From Chthoniobacteraceae bacterium (lineage in GTDB: Bacteria > Verrucomicrobiota > Verrucomicrobiia > Chthoniobacterales > Chthoniobacteraceae), in the NCBI GenBank assembly GCA_028293625.1, contig JAQGOL010000024.1, forward strand, positions 306,690 through 370,689: a DNA stretch of 64,000 bases, given 5' to 3'. A program made the translations under genes and the position numbers. Positions 18,337 through 27,982 of this stretch are shown in pieces. The notes beneath the pieces were generated by a model. It worked only from the letters and a program-made list of their open reading frames with translations. It had not been told where the DNA came from and ran no database searches. Within the stretch, counting starts at the first letter, position 1, and every line of letters begins with the position of its first letter.

Positions 18337-18924
18337 TCAGTGAAGCATCGGAAGCGGATTGGGAACGCGGATTAGTTGCGCATCCAGATCGAGGAAAAAA
18401 TCGAGACGGCGTTCCGTTTCATCCAGATCGATGCGCCGGGCCATGATCAGGTAGGTGGCGTAATGATTTCCTTCGCTTTCCACCAAGCCGGCATAGAAAT
18501 CGGCGAGCTTTGGGTCAAGGTCGCGTACGCCCTGCGCCAGAATCTGGAATTTCTCGCAACTCCGTCCCTCGATCAGCGCGCAGACAATCAGATGATCGAT
18601 CGCTTGTGCTTTGCGCCCTTTTCGCACGGCATTCATCATCCCTGAGATCCATGGGCTGCGATGCGGGCCGCCAAATGCGACGCCTCGCTCGCGCAACAAC
18701 CCGAGGACGAGCCCGAAGTGCTGGAGTTCCTCGATTGCGATCGCATTGAGTTCCTCGACGTATTCATGCAGCTCGGCGAACTTCTCCAGGTTTAGTGCCG
18801 CGGTCGCCGCCTTGCGCTCCAGGTAAGCGTGATCAATCAGCACAGCCGGCAGATTGGCACGGATATTCGGGAGCCAGCAGTCAGGGATTTTCTCGCGCCA
18901 AAGCAACATAAAGAGCGAGTACAT
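18337..18924 (-). CDS. miaE: MiaE-like tRNA hydroxylase (ferritin-like diiron enzyme)
   Basis: 195 residues from an ATG at 18924; the frame is open upstream to 19086 but the extra N terminus is not family-like. Diiron ligands of the ferritin-like fold can be traced: an IDHAYLERKAA helix, EELQHF, EGRSCEKF and ESEGNHYATY. These match tRNA-(ms2io6A) hydroxylase, which hydroxylates the isopentenyl side chain of ms2i6A37 in tRNAs reading U-starting codons. The gene is convergent with the secreted-protein gene (17 bp apart) and divergent from pyruvate carboxylase, with about 200 bp between start codons. Whether MiaA and MiaB are present cannot be seen here. Confidence 0.85.
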   Translation of the reverse strand: MYSLFMLLWREKIPDCWLPNIRANLPAVLIDHAYLERKAATAALNLEKFAELHEYVEELNAIAIEELQHFGLVLGLLRERGVAFGGPHRSPWISGMMNAVRKGRKAQAIDHLIVCALIEGRSCEKFQILAQGVRDLDPKLADFYAGLVESEGNHYATYLIMARRIDLDETERRLDFFLDLDAQLIRVPNPLPMLH

Positions 18925-19132
18925 CCGCGCATGGCGGCAAGGCAAACGCGAATGAAGGAAGCTTCTGAAAGTTCCATCGCCAACGACGCGAATTTGGGAA
19001 GCAAACAGTCGATTCCGGAATCGCCGCCATTTGGCTGGATGCGTTAAATGGCGTTCATTCGCGGTTTGGTATCCCAAACTCCGCACTGGTATTCAGTGCG
19101 TGGCTTCAATTAAAAACGCCACCCCCGCTTTT

Positions 19133-22100
19133 ATGTCCATTCCTTCGCGCCCTGTGAGCCCCGTTATTCCGAGCAAACCGAAAAAACTGCTCGTCGCCAA
19201 TCGCTCTGAAATTGCCATTCGTGTCATGCGCGCGGCCACGGAGTTGGGATTGCGCACCGTCTCCATCTACGCCGAGGAAGACCGTTTCTCGATGCACCGG
19301 CTCAAAGCGGACGAGGCTTACCGGGTGGGTGAGGGGAAAGGACCGGTCGGCGCGTATCTCGATATTGAAGGCATCATCGCCGTCGCCCTTGAACGTGGCG
19401 TCGATATGATCCACCCCGGATACGGTTTTCTCTCCGAGAACGCCCGGTTCGCGCAGGCATGCAAGGATGCCGGCATCATCTTTGTCGGACCGAGCCCCGA
19501 ATTGCTTGATCTCATGGGCGATAAAGTCGCCGCACGCGCACTGACTCAAAAACTCAAGGTGCCGACGCTTCCGGGCACTGAGGAGCCGGTCAGTGATCGT
19601 GAAGAGGCCCTTGAAGCGGCGGCCCGGATCGGTTTTCCGCTGATCATCAAGGCGGCGTTTGGAGGCGGCGGCCGTGGCATGCGCGTCGTTCATAAAGCCG
19701 TTGATCTCGACTCGCTCCTCGATGAAGCGCAAGGGGAAGCCGAACGCGCTTTTGGCAACTCCGCGGTTTTCCTTGAAAAATACATCCGCCGCGCCAAGCA
19801 CATCGAGGTGCAGATTCTTGGGGACCGCCACGGCAACGTTCTGCATCTCCACGAACGCGATTGCTCGGTGCAACGGCGCCATCAGAAAGTGGTGGAGATC
19901 GCGCCCTCCTTCGGGCTCGACGACAAGGTGCGCATTGAGCTGTGTGATGCCGCGGCGCGGATCGCCAAGGAGATCGGGTATAATAACGCGGGCACCATCG
20001 AGTTCCTTTACGACCTCGATACGCACGACTGGTTCTTCATCGAAATGAACCCGCGCATCCAGGTCGAACATACCGTGACTGAAGAGATCACCGGCATCGA
20101 CCTTGTCCGTTCGCAAATCCTGATTGCCCAAGGCGCGCAATTGCATGGGCCGGAACTCGATCTGCCAGCCCAGGATGCCATCCCAAGAAAAGGGTTCGCC
20201 GTGCAATGCCGCGTTACGACCGAAGACCCTGAAAACAAGTTCACCCCGAATTATGGGAAGATTGTCACATACCGGAGCGCGGGCGGCCATGGTATCCGGC
20301 TCGACGCGGGCATGGGCGATGTCGGCGCGGTCATTACGCCATTCTACGATTCGCTTTTGGTGAAAATCACGGTCAGCGGGCGCAGTTTTGACACCGCCCT
20401 GAACCGGATGAACCGGGCACTGCGCGAGTTCCGGATTCGGGGAGTCAAAACCAATATTCCCTTTTTGGAAAACGTCATCGATCATCCGCAGTTCCGCAGC
20501 GGACAGGCGACGACGACGATGATCGACACTTCGCCGGCGCTCTTTAATTTCAAACTCAAGCGCGACCGGGCGACCAAGCTGCTCAACTTTCTGGGCAACA
20601 CCGTCGTCAATGGCAATCCGCATGCGAAAGGGTATAAACCGGCCGCGCCGCTGCTTCCGGCTCCATTGCCTAAGTACGATCGCAAAGAGGAGCCGGTCAA
20701 AGGGACCCGACAGCTTCTGCTGGAGCTTGGGCCGAAGAAATTCGCCGAGTGGACCGCCAAACAAAAGCGGCTGCTCATTACCGACACCACATTCCGCGAC
20801 GCCCATCAGTCACTCATGGCGACGCGTGTGCGCACGTATGACATGGCGGCCATTGCCGGCGCGGTCGCCCGGCGCACGCCCGAACTCTTCAGCCTGGAGA
20901 TGTGGGGCGGCGCCACATTCGACACCGCGATGCGGTTTCTCAATGAAGACCCGTGGCAGCGCCTTCGGTTGCTGCGTGAAAAAGTGCCAAACATCTGTTT
21001 CCAGATGCTTCTGCGCGGAGCCAATGCGGTCGGTTATACCAGTTACCCGCGCAACGTTGTCGCCGGATTTGTTAAACACGCCGCCGATTGCGGCATGGAC
21101 ATCTTCCGCGTTTTCGATTCGCTCAATGATCTCAAAAACATGCGTGCCGCCATGGAAGCCGTGCAAGCCACGCACGGCATTTGCGAAGGGGCGCTCTGCT
21201 ACACGGGCGATATCCTCGATCCGAAGCGGACCAAGTATTCACTGAAATACTATATCGGTCTTGCGAAGGAGCTGGAGAAAATGGGCGCCCACTTCCTGGC
21301 GATCAAAGATATGGCGGGTCTTTGCCGTCCGTTCGCGGCGAGCGCACTGGTCAAAGCACTCAAGGAGGAGGTCGGCATCCCGATCCATTTCCATACCCAC
21401 GACACCAGCGGCATCAACGCAGCCTCCATATTGCGCGCTTCGGATGCCGGATGCGACGTGGTCGATCTGGCGATTGCCTCCATGAGCGGCTCCACTTCCC
21501 AGCCCAATCTGAATTCGATCGTCGCCGCGCTCCAAAACACACCCCGCGCCACCGGCCTCGATCTCGACACGCTGAACGAGTTCTCCGATTACTGGGAAGA
21601 GGTGCGCACTTTTTACGCGCCTTTTGATACCGCGCCAAAGAGTGGCAGCGCGGAGGTTTACCTGCACGAAATGCCGGGCGGCCAGTTCACCAATTTAAAG
21701 GAACAAGCCGCCGCCATGGGGCTTGGTCATCGCTGGCCGGAAATCGCGCGCACTTACGCCGAGGTCAACGCGCTTTTTGGCGATATTGTCAAAGTGACTC
21801 CTTCAAGCAAAGTCGTCGGCGACATGGCGTTGTTTTTGTTCACTCGCGGCATTAAACCGGCCGACGTGGTTAATCTGCCACCTGGGACTTCATTCCCGGA
21901 ATCGGTTATCGACATGCTTGGCGGCGGGCTGGGAGAACCGATGGGCGGCTGGCCCGCGCCATTGTTAAAGGCGGTGCTCGGCACCACCAAACCCGCGAAG
22001 CGTCCCAAGCTTGAGCCGGTCAAACTCAAGGAAGTCAAAGCGGAGGTTGCCGCCAGGACAAAACGCGAGCCAAGCGAGGATGATCTTTACTCGCATCTCA

Positions 22101-22606
22101 TGTATCCCGGTGTGTTCACCGATTTTGCGAATTTCGCGCGCGATTCAGGCGAGGTAAGCGGGCTGCCAACCTCCGCCTTTTTCTACGGACTGGCGCCCGG
22201 GGAAGAAATCAGCGTTTCAATCGAGCAAGGCAAAGTGCTCTTCATCAAGCTGATCAACGTCGGGATCCCGGATAAGGAAGGGCGCCGCGTCATCAGTTTT
22301 GAGCTTAACGGCATGCCGCGTGAAGCGCTTGTGGTCGACAAATCGATTGCTCCAAAAACCAAGACGCGCATCAAGGCTGATCCCGCCGACCCGCTTCAGA
22401 TCGGCGCGCCGATTCCCGGCATGGTGACAGCGTTGAGCGCGACGGTCGGCGGCAAAGTGGCCAACGGCGACAAGCTCGCCACGCTTGAAGCGATGAAGAT
22501 GCAAACCACCCTTTACGCACATGCCGACGGAGTGGTGGCCGAAGTCAACGTGGCGGTGGGCGATTCGGTGGAAGCAAGCGACCTCCTGATCAAGCTCCGC
22601 AAATAA
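19133..22606 (+). CDS. pyc: Pyruvate carboxylase
   Basis: 1,157 residues, the full length of the single-chain alpha4 enzyme. Biotin carboxylase domain at about 15-465, with the ATP-grasp glycine loop GGGGRGMRVV near 176 and EMNPRIQVEHTVTE near 302. Carboxyltransferase domain from about 545 (TTFRDAHQS near 552, MWGGATFD near 590), a PYC/OADA-type tetramerisation region, and a C-terminal biotinyl domain with EAMKMQ (biotin Lys near 1122). It converts pyruvate, ATP and bicarbonate to oxaloacetate. The ATG at 19133 gives the usual short leader before KKLLVANR; an earlier in-frame start at 19031 adds an atypical leader. No acetyl-CoA regulation can be judged from sequence alone. Confidence 0.96.
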   Translation: MSIPSRPVSPVIPSKPKKLLVANRSEIAIRVMRAATELGLRTVSIYAEEDRFSMHRLKADEAYRVGEGKGPVGAYLDIEGIIAVALERGVDMIHPGYGFLSENARFAQACKDAGIIFVGPSPELLDLMGDKVAARALTQKLKVPTLPGTEEPVSDREEALEAAARIGFPLIIKAAFGGGGRGMRVVHKAVDLDSLLDEAQGEAERAFGNSAVFLEKYIRRAKHIEVQILGDRHGNVLHLHERDCSVQRRHQKVVEIAPSFGLDDKVRIELCDAAARIAKEIGYNNAGTIEFLYDLDTHDWFFIEMNPRIQVEHTVTEEITGIDLVRSQILIAQGAQLHGPELDLPAQDAIPRKGFAVQCRVTTEDPENKFTPNYGKIVTYRSAGGHGIRLDAGMGDVGAVITPFYDSLLVKITVSGRSFDTALNRMNRALREFRIRGVKTNIPFLENVIDHPQFRSGQATTTMIDTSPALFNFKLKRDRATKLLNFLGNTVVNGNPHAKGYKPAAPLLPAPLPKYDRKEEPVKGTRQLLLELGPKKFAEWTAKQKRLLITDTTFRDAHQSLMATRVRTYDMAAIAGAVARRTPELFSLEMWGGATFDTAMRFLNEDPWQRLRLLREKVPNICFQMLLRGANAVGYTSYPRNVVAGFVKHAADCGMDIFRVFDSLNDLKNMRAAMEAVQATHGICEGALCYTGDILDPKRTKYSLKYYIGLAKELEKMGAHFLAIKDMAGLCRPFAASALVKALKEEVGIPIHFHTHDTSGINAASILRASDAGCDVVDLAIASMSGSTSQPNLNSIVAALQNTPRATGLDLDTLNEFSDYWEEVRTFYAPFDTAPKSGSAEVYLHEMPGGQFTNLKEQAAAMGLGHRWPEIARTYAEVNALFGDIVKVTPSSKVVGDMALFLFTRGIKPADVVNLPPGTSFPESVIDMLGGGLGEPMGGWPAPLLKAVLGTTKPAKRPKLEPVKLKEVKAEVAARTKREPSEDDLYSHLMYPGVFTDFANFARDSGEVSGLPTSAFFYGLAPGEEISVSIEQGKVLFIKLINVGIPDKEGRRVISFELNGMPREALVVDKSIAPKTKTRIKADPADPLQIGAPIPGMVTALSATVGGKVANGDKLATLEAMKMQTTLYAHADGVVAEVNVAVGDSVEASDLLIKLRK

Positions 22607-22642
22607 CGCACCGTTGTTTCCGCGGGATGACACTCGCCATCT

Positions 22643-22672
22643 GGGCGGCGGGAACTCCGGTTCCCTCCGCCC
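22643..22672 (+). terminator. GC-rich hairpin downstream of pyc
   Basis: GGGCGG (22643-22648) and GGGAAC (22650-22655) pair with GTTCCC (22660-22665) and CCGCCC (22667-22672), with one c/t mismatch and a TCCG tetraloop. It begins 36 nt after the pyc stop codon. The T tract is weak, but it is the only stem in the gap and probably ends the pyc transcript. Confidence 0.55.
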
Positions 22673-22758
22673 TTCGCGTTTGCCCGAGCGCGTAGTCAGG
22701 GCTTTTCTGGTATGGAAAATGATTGTCTCGAAGGTAATTCACCTTTGATCCTCCCTTC

Positions 22759-23946
22759 ATGACCTCCTTTAACCTCGATGCTGTGCTCACGAGCATGCTC
22801 GCCACCGCTGATGCCATCTCCGACTGCCTTTTTATCGTGGGCCGCGCGCCGCAGGTTGAAGTATATGGAAAGTTACGCAGCGTAGAAGTGCCCGGTCTAG
22901 GATTGCTCACCGCCGAACATACCGAGGCAATCGCCGCCGACATCCTTGCCGGCAACGGACGTTTGGAGCACGACTTCCATTCGTTGGGTTCCTGCGATAC
23001 CAGTTATGCACTTGGAACGCTCGCCCGGTTCCGCGTCAATGTGTTCAGGCAAAACGGCAATCACGCGGTGGTCATGCGCCGGTTGCCAACCCAAATTCCC
23101 ACGATCGACGGCCTCAAACTGCCGCCCGTTTTCAAGCAGATCGTAAAGGAAAAAAATGGGCTGATCTTTGTCACCGGCGCCACGGGGAACGGCAAGACCA
23201 CCACCCTCGCTGCGATGCTCAACGAGCTGAATCAGACCGAGGACCTCCATATTGTCACCCTCGAGGATCCCATCGAATTCCTGCATCCCCACAGGCGCTC
23301 CACTTTCAGCCAGCGCGAACTCGGGCGCGATTTCCTCGATTTTGCCACCGGGGCGCGCGCGGCGATGCGCCAGGCGCCCAAGGTAATTCTCGTGGGTGAA
23401 ATCCGCGATCGCGAGACGATGGAAGTGGCGCTTACGGCCGCGGAAACCGGCCACGTGGTCTATGCCACTCTTCATACCATCAGCGCCTCGCTCACCATCA
23501 ACCGTATCCTTGGATTCTTCGCGCGAACAGAGGAAGATCAGGTGCGGCAACGTCTGGCCGATGTGCTTCGTTATACCGTAAGCCAGCGCCTCATTCCGCG
23601 GATCAATGGGGGACGGCACCTTGTAACCGAATGCATGGGAACCAATCTGCGGGTGCGCGAGGCCGTGATGATGGGCGAGTCCGAGATTCGCGATATTCAC
23701 GAGATCATTGAAAGCAACTCGCCCGCCGGCTGGCACACCTTTGAGCAATCGCTGTTAACCGCGTATAAACTCGGCAAGATCACCGCGGAAATTGCCATGG
23801 GTTATAGCGTGAACAAAAATGCGATGGGCCGCGACCTTGATCAGGCCAGAAAAGAGATGTTTCCGGTTGAAGACATGGAAACCGGCTTGCGCCTCGATCG
23901 CACCGCGCTTCACGTCGCCGGCGGCAGCACCCCGATCCCAAGGTAA
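22759..23946 (+). CDS. PilT/PilU-like type IV pilus retraction ATPase
   Basis: 395 residues. Walker A reads GATGNGKTT near 139-147, an Asp box follows (LEDPIEFLH near 172), then the Walker B-like VILVGEIRD near 208 and the His box ATLHTISA near 235. This is the GspE/PilT secretion ATPase family; the short N-terminal PAS-like domain and the absence of a zinc-binding four-Cys motif fit the PilT/PilU branch that powers pilus retraction. The AIRNLIRE motif of typical PilT is not present, so it may be closer to PilU or a side branch. There are no other pilus genes in the window. It ends 11 bp from the convergent DedA gene. Confidence 0.87.
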   Translation: MTSFNLDAVLTSMLATADAISDCLFIVGRAPQVEVYGKLRSVEVPGLGLLTAEHTEAIAADILAGNGRLEHDFHSLGSCDTSYALGTLARFRVNVFRQNGNHAVVMRRLPTQIPTIDGLKLPPVFKQIVKEKNGLIFVTGATGNGKTTTLAAMLNELNQTEDLHIVTLEDPIEFLHPHRRSTFSQRELGRDFLDFATGARAAMRQAPKVILVGEIRDRETMEVALTAAETGHVVYATLHTISASLTINRILGFFARTEEDQVRQRLADVLRYTVSQRLIPRINGGRHLVTECMGTNLRVREAVMMGESEIRDIHEIIESNSPAGWHTFEQSLLTAYKLGKITAEIAMGYSVNKNAMGRDLDQARKEMFPVEDMETGLRLDRTALHVAGGSTPIPR

Positions 23947-23957
23947 AAAAACGTCTC

Positions 23958-24596
23958 TTATTCGCTGACTGCCGCCGCCGCTTTGGGCGCTGTCAGTTTC
24001 ATGGCGATGAAATAGAGGGCGCAAAAGAGGAGAATGAACCCGATGATCCAATGCGATTGCGCTTTAATCTCGGAAACCATTTTTGTCGGATCGCTCATCA
24101 TGTCGGCCGTGATGACCCGGGTCCCAAATTCCGCGAGCACGTAGCACCAGATAAATGAGCCGACGATCGTCATCGCGCTGAAGATGGCGAAGTTCATGCG
24201 CACGATTCCGGCCGGAATCGAAATCAGATGCCGCACCACAGGCAAAAGCCGCGCGAAGAAAATGCCGCCCGCCTCATAGCGATGGACGAAGCGCTCCGCG
24301 CGTTCGAGCTTCTCTTCTGTGATGAAAAAGTAGCGTCCGAACTTCACGATCGCCAGCCGGCCAAGCCAGAGCGCCAGCCAATACGTGATTGCCGACCCGA
24401 GATACGAGCCGACCGTGCCTGCGATCACCACGCCCCAAAAACTCATTTGCCCCTGCGTTGCCCAATAGGCGGCCGGTGGAATCACCACTTCGCTCGGGAC
24501 CGGGAAAATGGAACTCTCCATTGCCATCAGAACCACGATTCCGAGGTAACCCCATTTTTGTAAAAGCGCGAACCAGAACGCGATGAGCGAATGCAT
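23958..24596 (-). CDS. DedA-family membrane protein
   Basis: 212 residues with about five hydrophobic segments. The family signature is visible: FPVPSEVVIPPAA near 31, then GSYLGSAITYWLALWLGR near 62 and the FxxRLLPxxRHLISIPAGIVRM loop near 114-135, where paired re-entrant loops and the Arg residues essential for DedA function lie. DedA proteins have been linked to undecaprenyl-phosphate or phospholipid translocation and membrane potential maintenance. No operon partner is evident: the next gene on the same strand ends 91 bp upstream. A role in lipid-carrier recycling for the nearby polysaccharide locus is possible but not shown. Confidence 0.9.
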   Translation of the reverse strand: MHSLIAFWFALLQKWGYLGIVVLMAMESSIFPVPSEVVIPPAAYWATQGQMSFWGVVIAGTVGSYLGSAITYWLALWLGRLAIVKFGRYFFITEEKLERAERFVHRYEAGGIFFARLLPVVRHLISIPAGIVRMNFAIFSAMTIVGSFIWCYVLAEFGTRVITADMMSDPTKMVSEIKAQSHWIIGFILLFCALYFIAMKLTAPKAAAAVSE

Positions 24597-24687
24597 AGGG
24601 CGCGTTGTGTAGCGGTGGCGGCGCCAGTGGGCAAATGCTTAGTTGGACGATCAACGGATCGCCGGGAAAACGCCTTGGGCCGGGACT

Positions 24688-26352
24688 TTAAAGCCAGGGC
24701 CGAATGAGTTCCAATTCTTCGGCCGCCAGCTCATGGCGCGGAAGGAAGTGAGCCCAGGCTTTGGCTTCTTTGGTGAATCCGTTTGCCCCTAAAATCGCCG
24801 CATAAATTGCCTGCCGAATCGCAGGCGCTTTTTCGCCCGGAAAACTTCGATTCCCAACCAGGGCAATCGCTTTGTCAGGATGCTCCGCCCGCAGGCATGA
24901 GAGCGCATAGGTGGTTCGGAAAGCGTCGTTCAGCGGCTCTTCTTCAGAGAGCCGCCTCGCGATCACGCCAGGGGATTTGCTGTTGTCTCCAAGCAAAAGG
25001 GAATTAAGCGCCAAATCATTCTGAATGCCCAGATCGGCCGGGAGCAGTTGGGCGAGGCGGGATAATACACGCTGTTTTTCAGGCAGATCCCGGGTCCGCT
25101 TGCATAGGGCCAGAAAACGCGTCAGCGACTCGACATCGGAAAGTTTCCAATACATTTGCGCGGCAATTTTGTCGTAATGATGCTCATCGGCAAAGTGCGC
25201 CACCGACCGTAATGCCTGCGGGTTCCCGGCGGCGGCTTCCTTCGCCTTTTCCCAATGCTCATCGGCTTGCTCCGGGCGTTTATTAATTACACAAGAATGC
25301 GCGAGAAGGATTTGCCGGGTCCATTCGGGCACCGTCAAATCCTCGCTCTGAAGAAGCGCATCGATTTCTTCAAACCGCCAAAGTGATTCCAGGGCGTTGA
25401 CGTGGAGAAAAAGCAGGGCGGCCTCCGATTTGAGTTCCTTCGCGGTTCCAAGCGCAAGCACGTCGATGAAACGTTTTCGCGAGGTCAGCCACGCACCGAG
25501 CGTCGCTTTTTCCGCGGGAGTTAAAACAGGATGTTGCTCCAGGAATTTGCTGATCAACGCATTTTTCTCTCCGGGAAAGCGCCGAAGCGAAAGATCCATC
25601 CCCGCGATCTGTTCCTGAATTGTTTCATCCGCAAAGCGCATCCGCACAGAAGCCAGTTTTTCGAGTGCCGCTTGTGTGACCTGAGGCGCCTTCAGAATAA
25701 TTTCAGAGGAAAGCCGGCAAAGCGTTCTCGAGGTGGCAGCCCTGGCGAGAAGAAGATTGGCACCTTCCTCGCGATCCGCTTCCTGGGAGGAGCGAACCAG
25801 CAGATTGGCCACCGACATAATTCCGGACTCCGAAAGGGCGCCTTGATGAAGAGCGGATCGGGCGTGGACGATCGCTTTGGGAATCTCTCCTTTCAACTGA
25901 TTGAGTTGAGCGGCCAGAAGGTTGAGCCGGCCATCCGTTCCCGGGAGACGCGCATTGAGTTCCCGTTCAGCAATATCCAGGCGGTTGAGCCGTAACGTGC
26001 ATTCAATCATCGCCTCGGCGTCCTCCTGGGTGCCGTGCGGGGTTTTCAACAGGCGCAGCCAGTAAGTGATGGCACGTGGATTCTTTGCTTCCGTTGCAAC
26101 CTGGGCAAGGCGGCGCAGCGGCTCGGCCATGGCCGGTTCCAATTGCAATGCCGCCTGGAATTGCTCGATCGCCTCTTCAAAATGGGATTGCCGCGCCAGT
26201 TCGGTGCCGGCTTTTAAAAATGCTTCCGCGCGTCGATGCCGGATTGCGCGGTAAAGCAGCGGAGTTGCCAGGGCGACAACGAGAGCCAGGCAGCAGCCAA
26301 AAACAATTCGTTTGAGGGTCTTTTTTTCAGGCTTGAGGAGCAACCAGATCAT
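24688..26352 (-). CDS. Membrane-anchored TPR protein of the exosortase operon
   Basis: 554 residues from the ATG at 26352, which overlaps the stop codon of the exosortase gene by 4 bp (ATGA), so translation is likely coupled. One membrane helix (about 16-36) is followed by tetratricopeptide-like repeats, clearest at about 45-80 (HFEEAIEQFQAALQLEPAMA), and helical repeats to the end. The bulk should face the periplasm. TPR proteins commonly accompany exosortase and exopolysaccharide genes (the PrsT-type group in PEP-CTERM systems), and an assembly role is the usual suggestion. This one is too divergent to name. Confidence 0.75.
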   Translation of the reverse strand: MIWLLLKPEKKTLKRIVFGCCLALVVALATPLLYRAIRHRRAEAFLKAGTELARQSHFEEAIEQFQAALQLEPAMAEPLRRLAQVATEAKNPRAITYWLRLLKTPHGTQEDAEAMIECTLRLNRLDIAERELNARLPGTDGRLNLLAAQLNQLKGEIPKAIVHARSALHQGALSESGIMSVANLLVRSSQEADREEGANLLLARAATSRTLCRLSSEIILKAPQVTQAALEKLASVRMRFADETIQEQIAGMDLSLRRFPGEKNALISKFLEQHPVLTPAEKATLGAWLTSRKRFIDVLALGTAKELKSEAALLFLHVNALESLWRFEEIDALLQSEDLTVPEWTRQILLAHSCVINKRPEQADEHWEKAKEAAAGNPQALRSVAHFADEHHYDKIAAQMYWKLSDVESLTRFLALCKRTRDLPEKQRVLSRLAQLLPADLGIQNDLALNSLLLGDNSKSPGVIARRLSEEEPLNDAFRTTYALSCLRAEHPDKAIALVGNRSFPGEKAPAIRQAIYAAILGANGFTKEAKAWAHFLPRHELAAEELELIRPWL

Positions 26353-27926
26353 AATTTCATCGGCACGGAGTATTTGAAAAAAATGTGAAGCGCCGCGATC
26401 GCTTCGCTTGGAAGCGGCTGGCGGCCAAGGGCGCTCACGGTGCACGAGACCACTTCCACAGCGCTTTGGCGTACGTTCAGTGCACTATCCATCCCTTTGG
26501 AGGCAATCGACTCGCCATCCCTCCAAATTCCCCAGAGTTGCACCGCGTATTGATCGCACTCCGTATTGTGAAAAGTATAAACCGAGAAAGGGAGCCGGCT
26601 TCCTTCAAACTCGATCTCCATGGTCCGGACCTCGGCGCTGGTTTTCCAGCCGGCCCCGGTCATGCAGATATCGGGCCGGTGTTGAGTGGCAAGGTAGTTG
26701 CGGGCCGACGGTTTCCAGAAAAAGTGATAAGCATCGGCTTGGGTGGCGCCCTCAGCTCCCGGCAACGGCAACTTGCGATAATAACCACTCGTAGGCGCAA
26801 GCATCGCGAGCACCGGATCGGGCACCTTGAGTTTCGGCGCCACCGCTTCATTTGTGGCCAGGAACGAAGCGCTTGTTTGCCTCGCAAGATGCCGTTCCCA
26901 AACGGAAAAAGTCATCTCCGTTACCAGCGTGACCACGAGGATCGTCATGCCCAATCGCGCGGCCGGCGTCCCAGCCAGCGAACCCCATGCGAATGGATGA
27001 TTGCGAACCGGCGCGTGCGTCTCGCTTTTTGGCGCCGCGAACATCCACGCCATGCTTCCAAGAAGCGCCAGGTTGCACCACATTACCGCTTCCCCCAGCC
27101 AGTCGTGCAGGCGCGCGAATGATTCGGCCGGGATCATCCGTGAAACCGCGATGCAGAGGATGAGAACACGGAGGAAATTGAGCAGCAGCGCCATCGCCAT
27201 ACCGCATATGAAGAGGAAGCCTCGCCTTTTCCAGGTGAGCATAAAAAGCTCTCCCAAGCCGATCGAAAGCATGACGCTGGCTTGAAGCGAACGTAATCCG
27301 CTGCAGGCATCGGCAATTGCGACCGGTCCCTGTGGCAATATAATGACAAAGCTCCTTCGTTCGGCGAGATACCCAAACCATTGCAGGCTTTCGAGGGTGC
27401 ATGATGTCACCCATTCCTGAAGGTGGCCTGAAAGCAGGTTCACAATCTGAGAGGGCCACGGCAGCGAGGTCAGGAAAAAACAAGCGGGCGCGATAACAAC
27501 CTGGAGTCCGCGGGTTCCGAACATTCGCGAGGCAAAAAGCAATGTCATCGCCAGGACAAGCGTGGCGCCCGCGTAAATCAGCGTGAGCGATCCCCAGAAC
27601 CATCGCGCCATATCGAGGCTCAAAATGGCCGCCGCAAAACCTATTGCAGGCAGTATTGGGATGCCCGGGGCCATCGCACCGCTCAAGTCAACCGTGCCAA
27701 GACGGCGAACCAAAAAATAGGCGCTTAAAAACGGGACAACCGCGCCGTAGGAATATTGCGGGCTATAGAGCCAGAAATCCAAACAGATCCACGAAAGCCA
27801 TCCGAACAGGATAAGGATCAAAAACAGATAACCCGGCAGCTGCTCCTTTTGGTTGGCAGGCTTCAGGTCGAGCCCGTAATCATAAGGCACGTTTGAAGGA
27901 AGGGATAAGTCATCACGTTCGATCAC
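26349..27926 (-). CDS. Exosortase fused to EpsI-like domain
   Basis: 525 residues. The first 320 form a multi-helix exosortase domain with the expected catalytic residues: Cys in DACSGLRS near 208, Arg in LNFLRVL near 252, and His in RLHDWLG near 273. The C-terminal part (about 385-520) resembles the exosortase-associated EpsI domain, with HRPDICMTGAGW near 430. Exosortases are cysteine transpeptidase-like enzymes that cut C-terminal PEP-CTERM-type signals of exported proteins. The gene lies 56 bp downstream of a likely substrate gene on the same strand and overlaps a TPR gene. VPDSG-CTERM-type systems (XrtC) of Verrucomicrobia are a possible subclass; I cannot assign it firmly. Confidence 0.9.
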   Translation of the reverse strand: MIERDDLSLPSNVPYDYGLDLKPANQKEQLPGYLFLILILFGWLSWICLDFWLYSPQYSYGAVVPFLSAYFLVRRLGTVDLSGAMAPGIPILPAIGFAAAILSLDMARWFWGSLTLIYAGATLVLAMTLLFASRMFGTRGLQVVIAPACFFLTSLPWPSQIVNLLSGHLQEWVTSCTLESLQWFGYLAERRSFVIILPQGPVAIADACSGLRSLQASVMLSIGLGELFMLTWKRRGFLFICGMAMALLLNFLRVLILCIAVSRMIPAESFARLHDWLGEAVMWCNLALLGSMAWMFAAPKSETHAPVRNHPFAWGSLAGTPAARLGMTILVVTLVTEMTFSVWERHLARQTSASFLATNEAVAPKLKVPDPVLAMLAPTSGYYRKLPLPGAEGATQADAYHFFWKPSARNYLATQHRPDICMTGAGWKTSAEVRTMEIEFEGSRLPFSVYTFHNTECDQYAVQLWGIWRDGESIASKGMDSALNVRQSAVEVVSCTVSALGRQPLPSEAIAALHIFFKYSVPMKL

Positions 27927-27982
27927 CGTTTCTGGTCGAATAGTTTATCGAGGCTATCGAGGATTTTAAGGCAGCCTGGAAC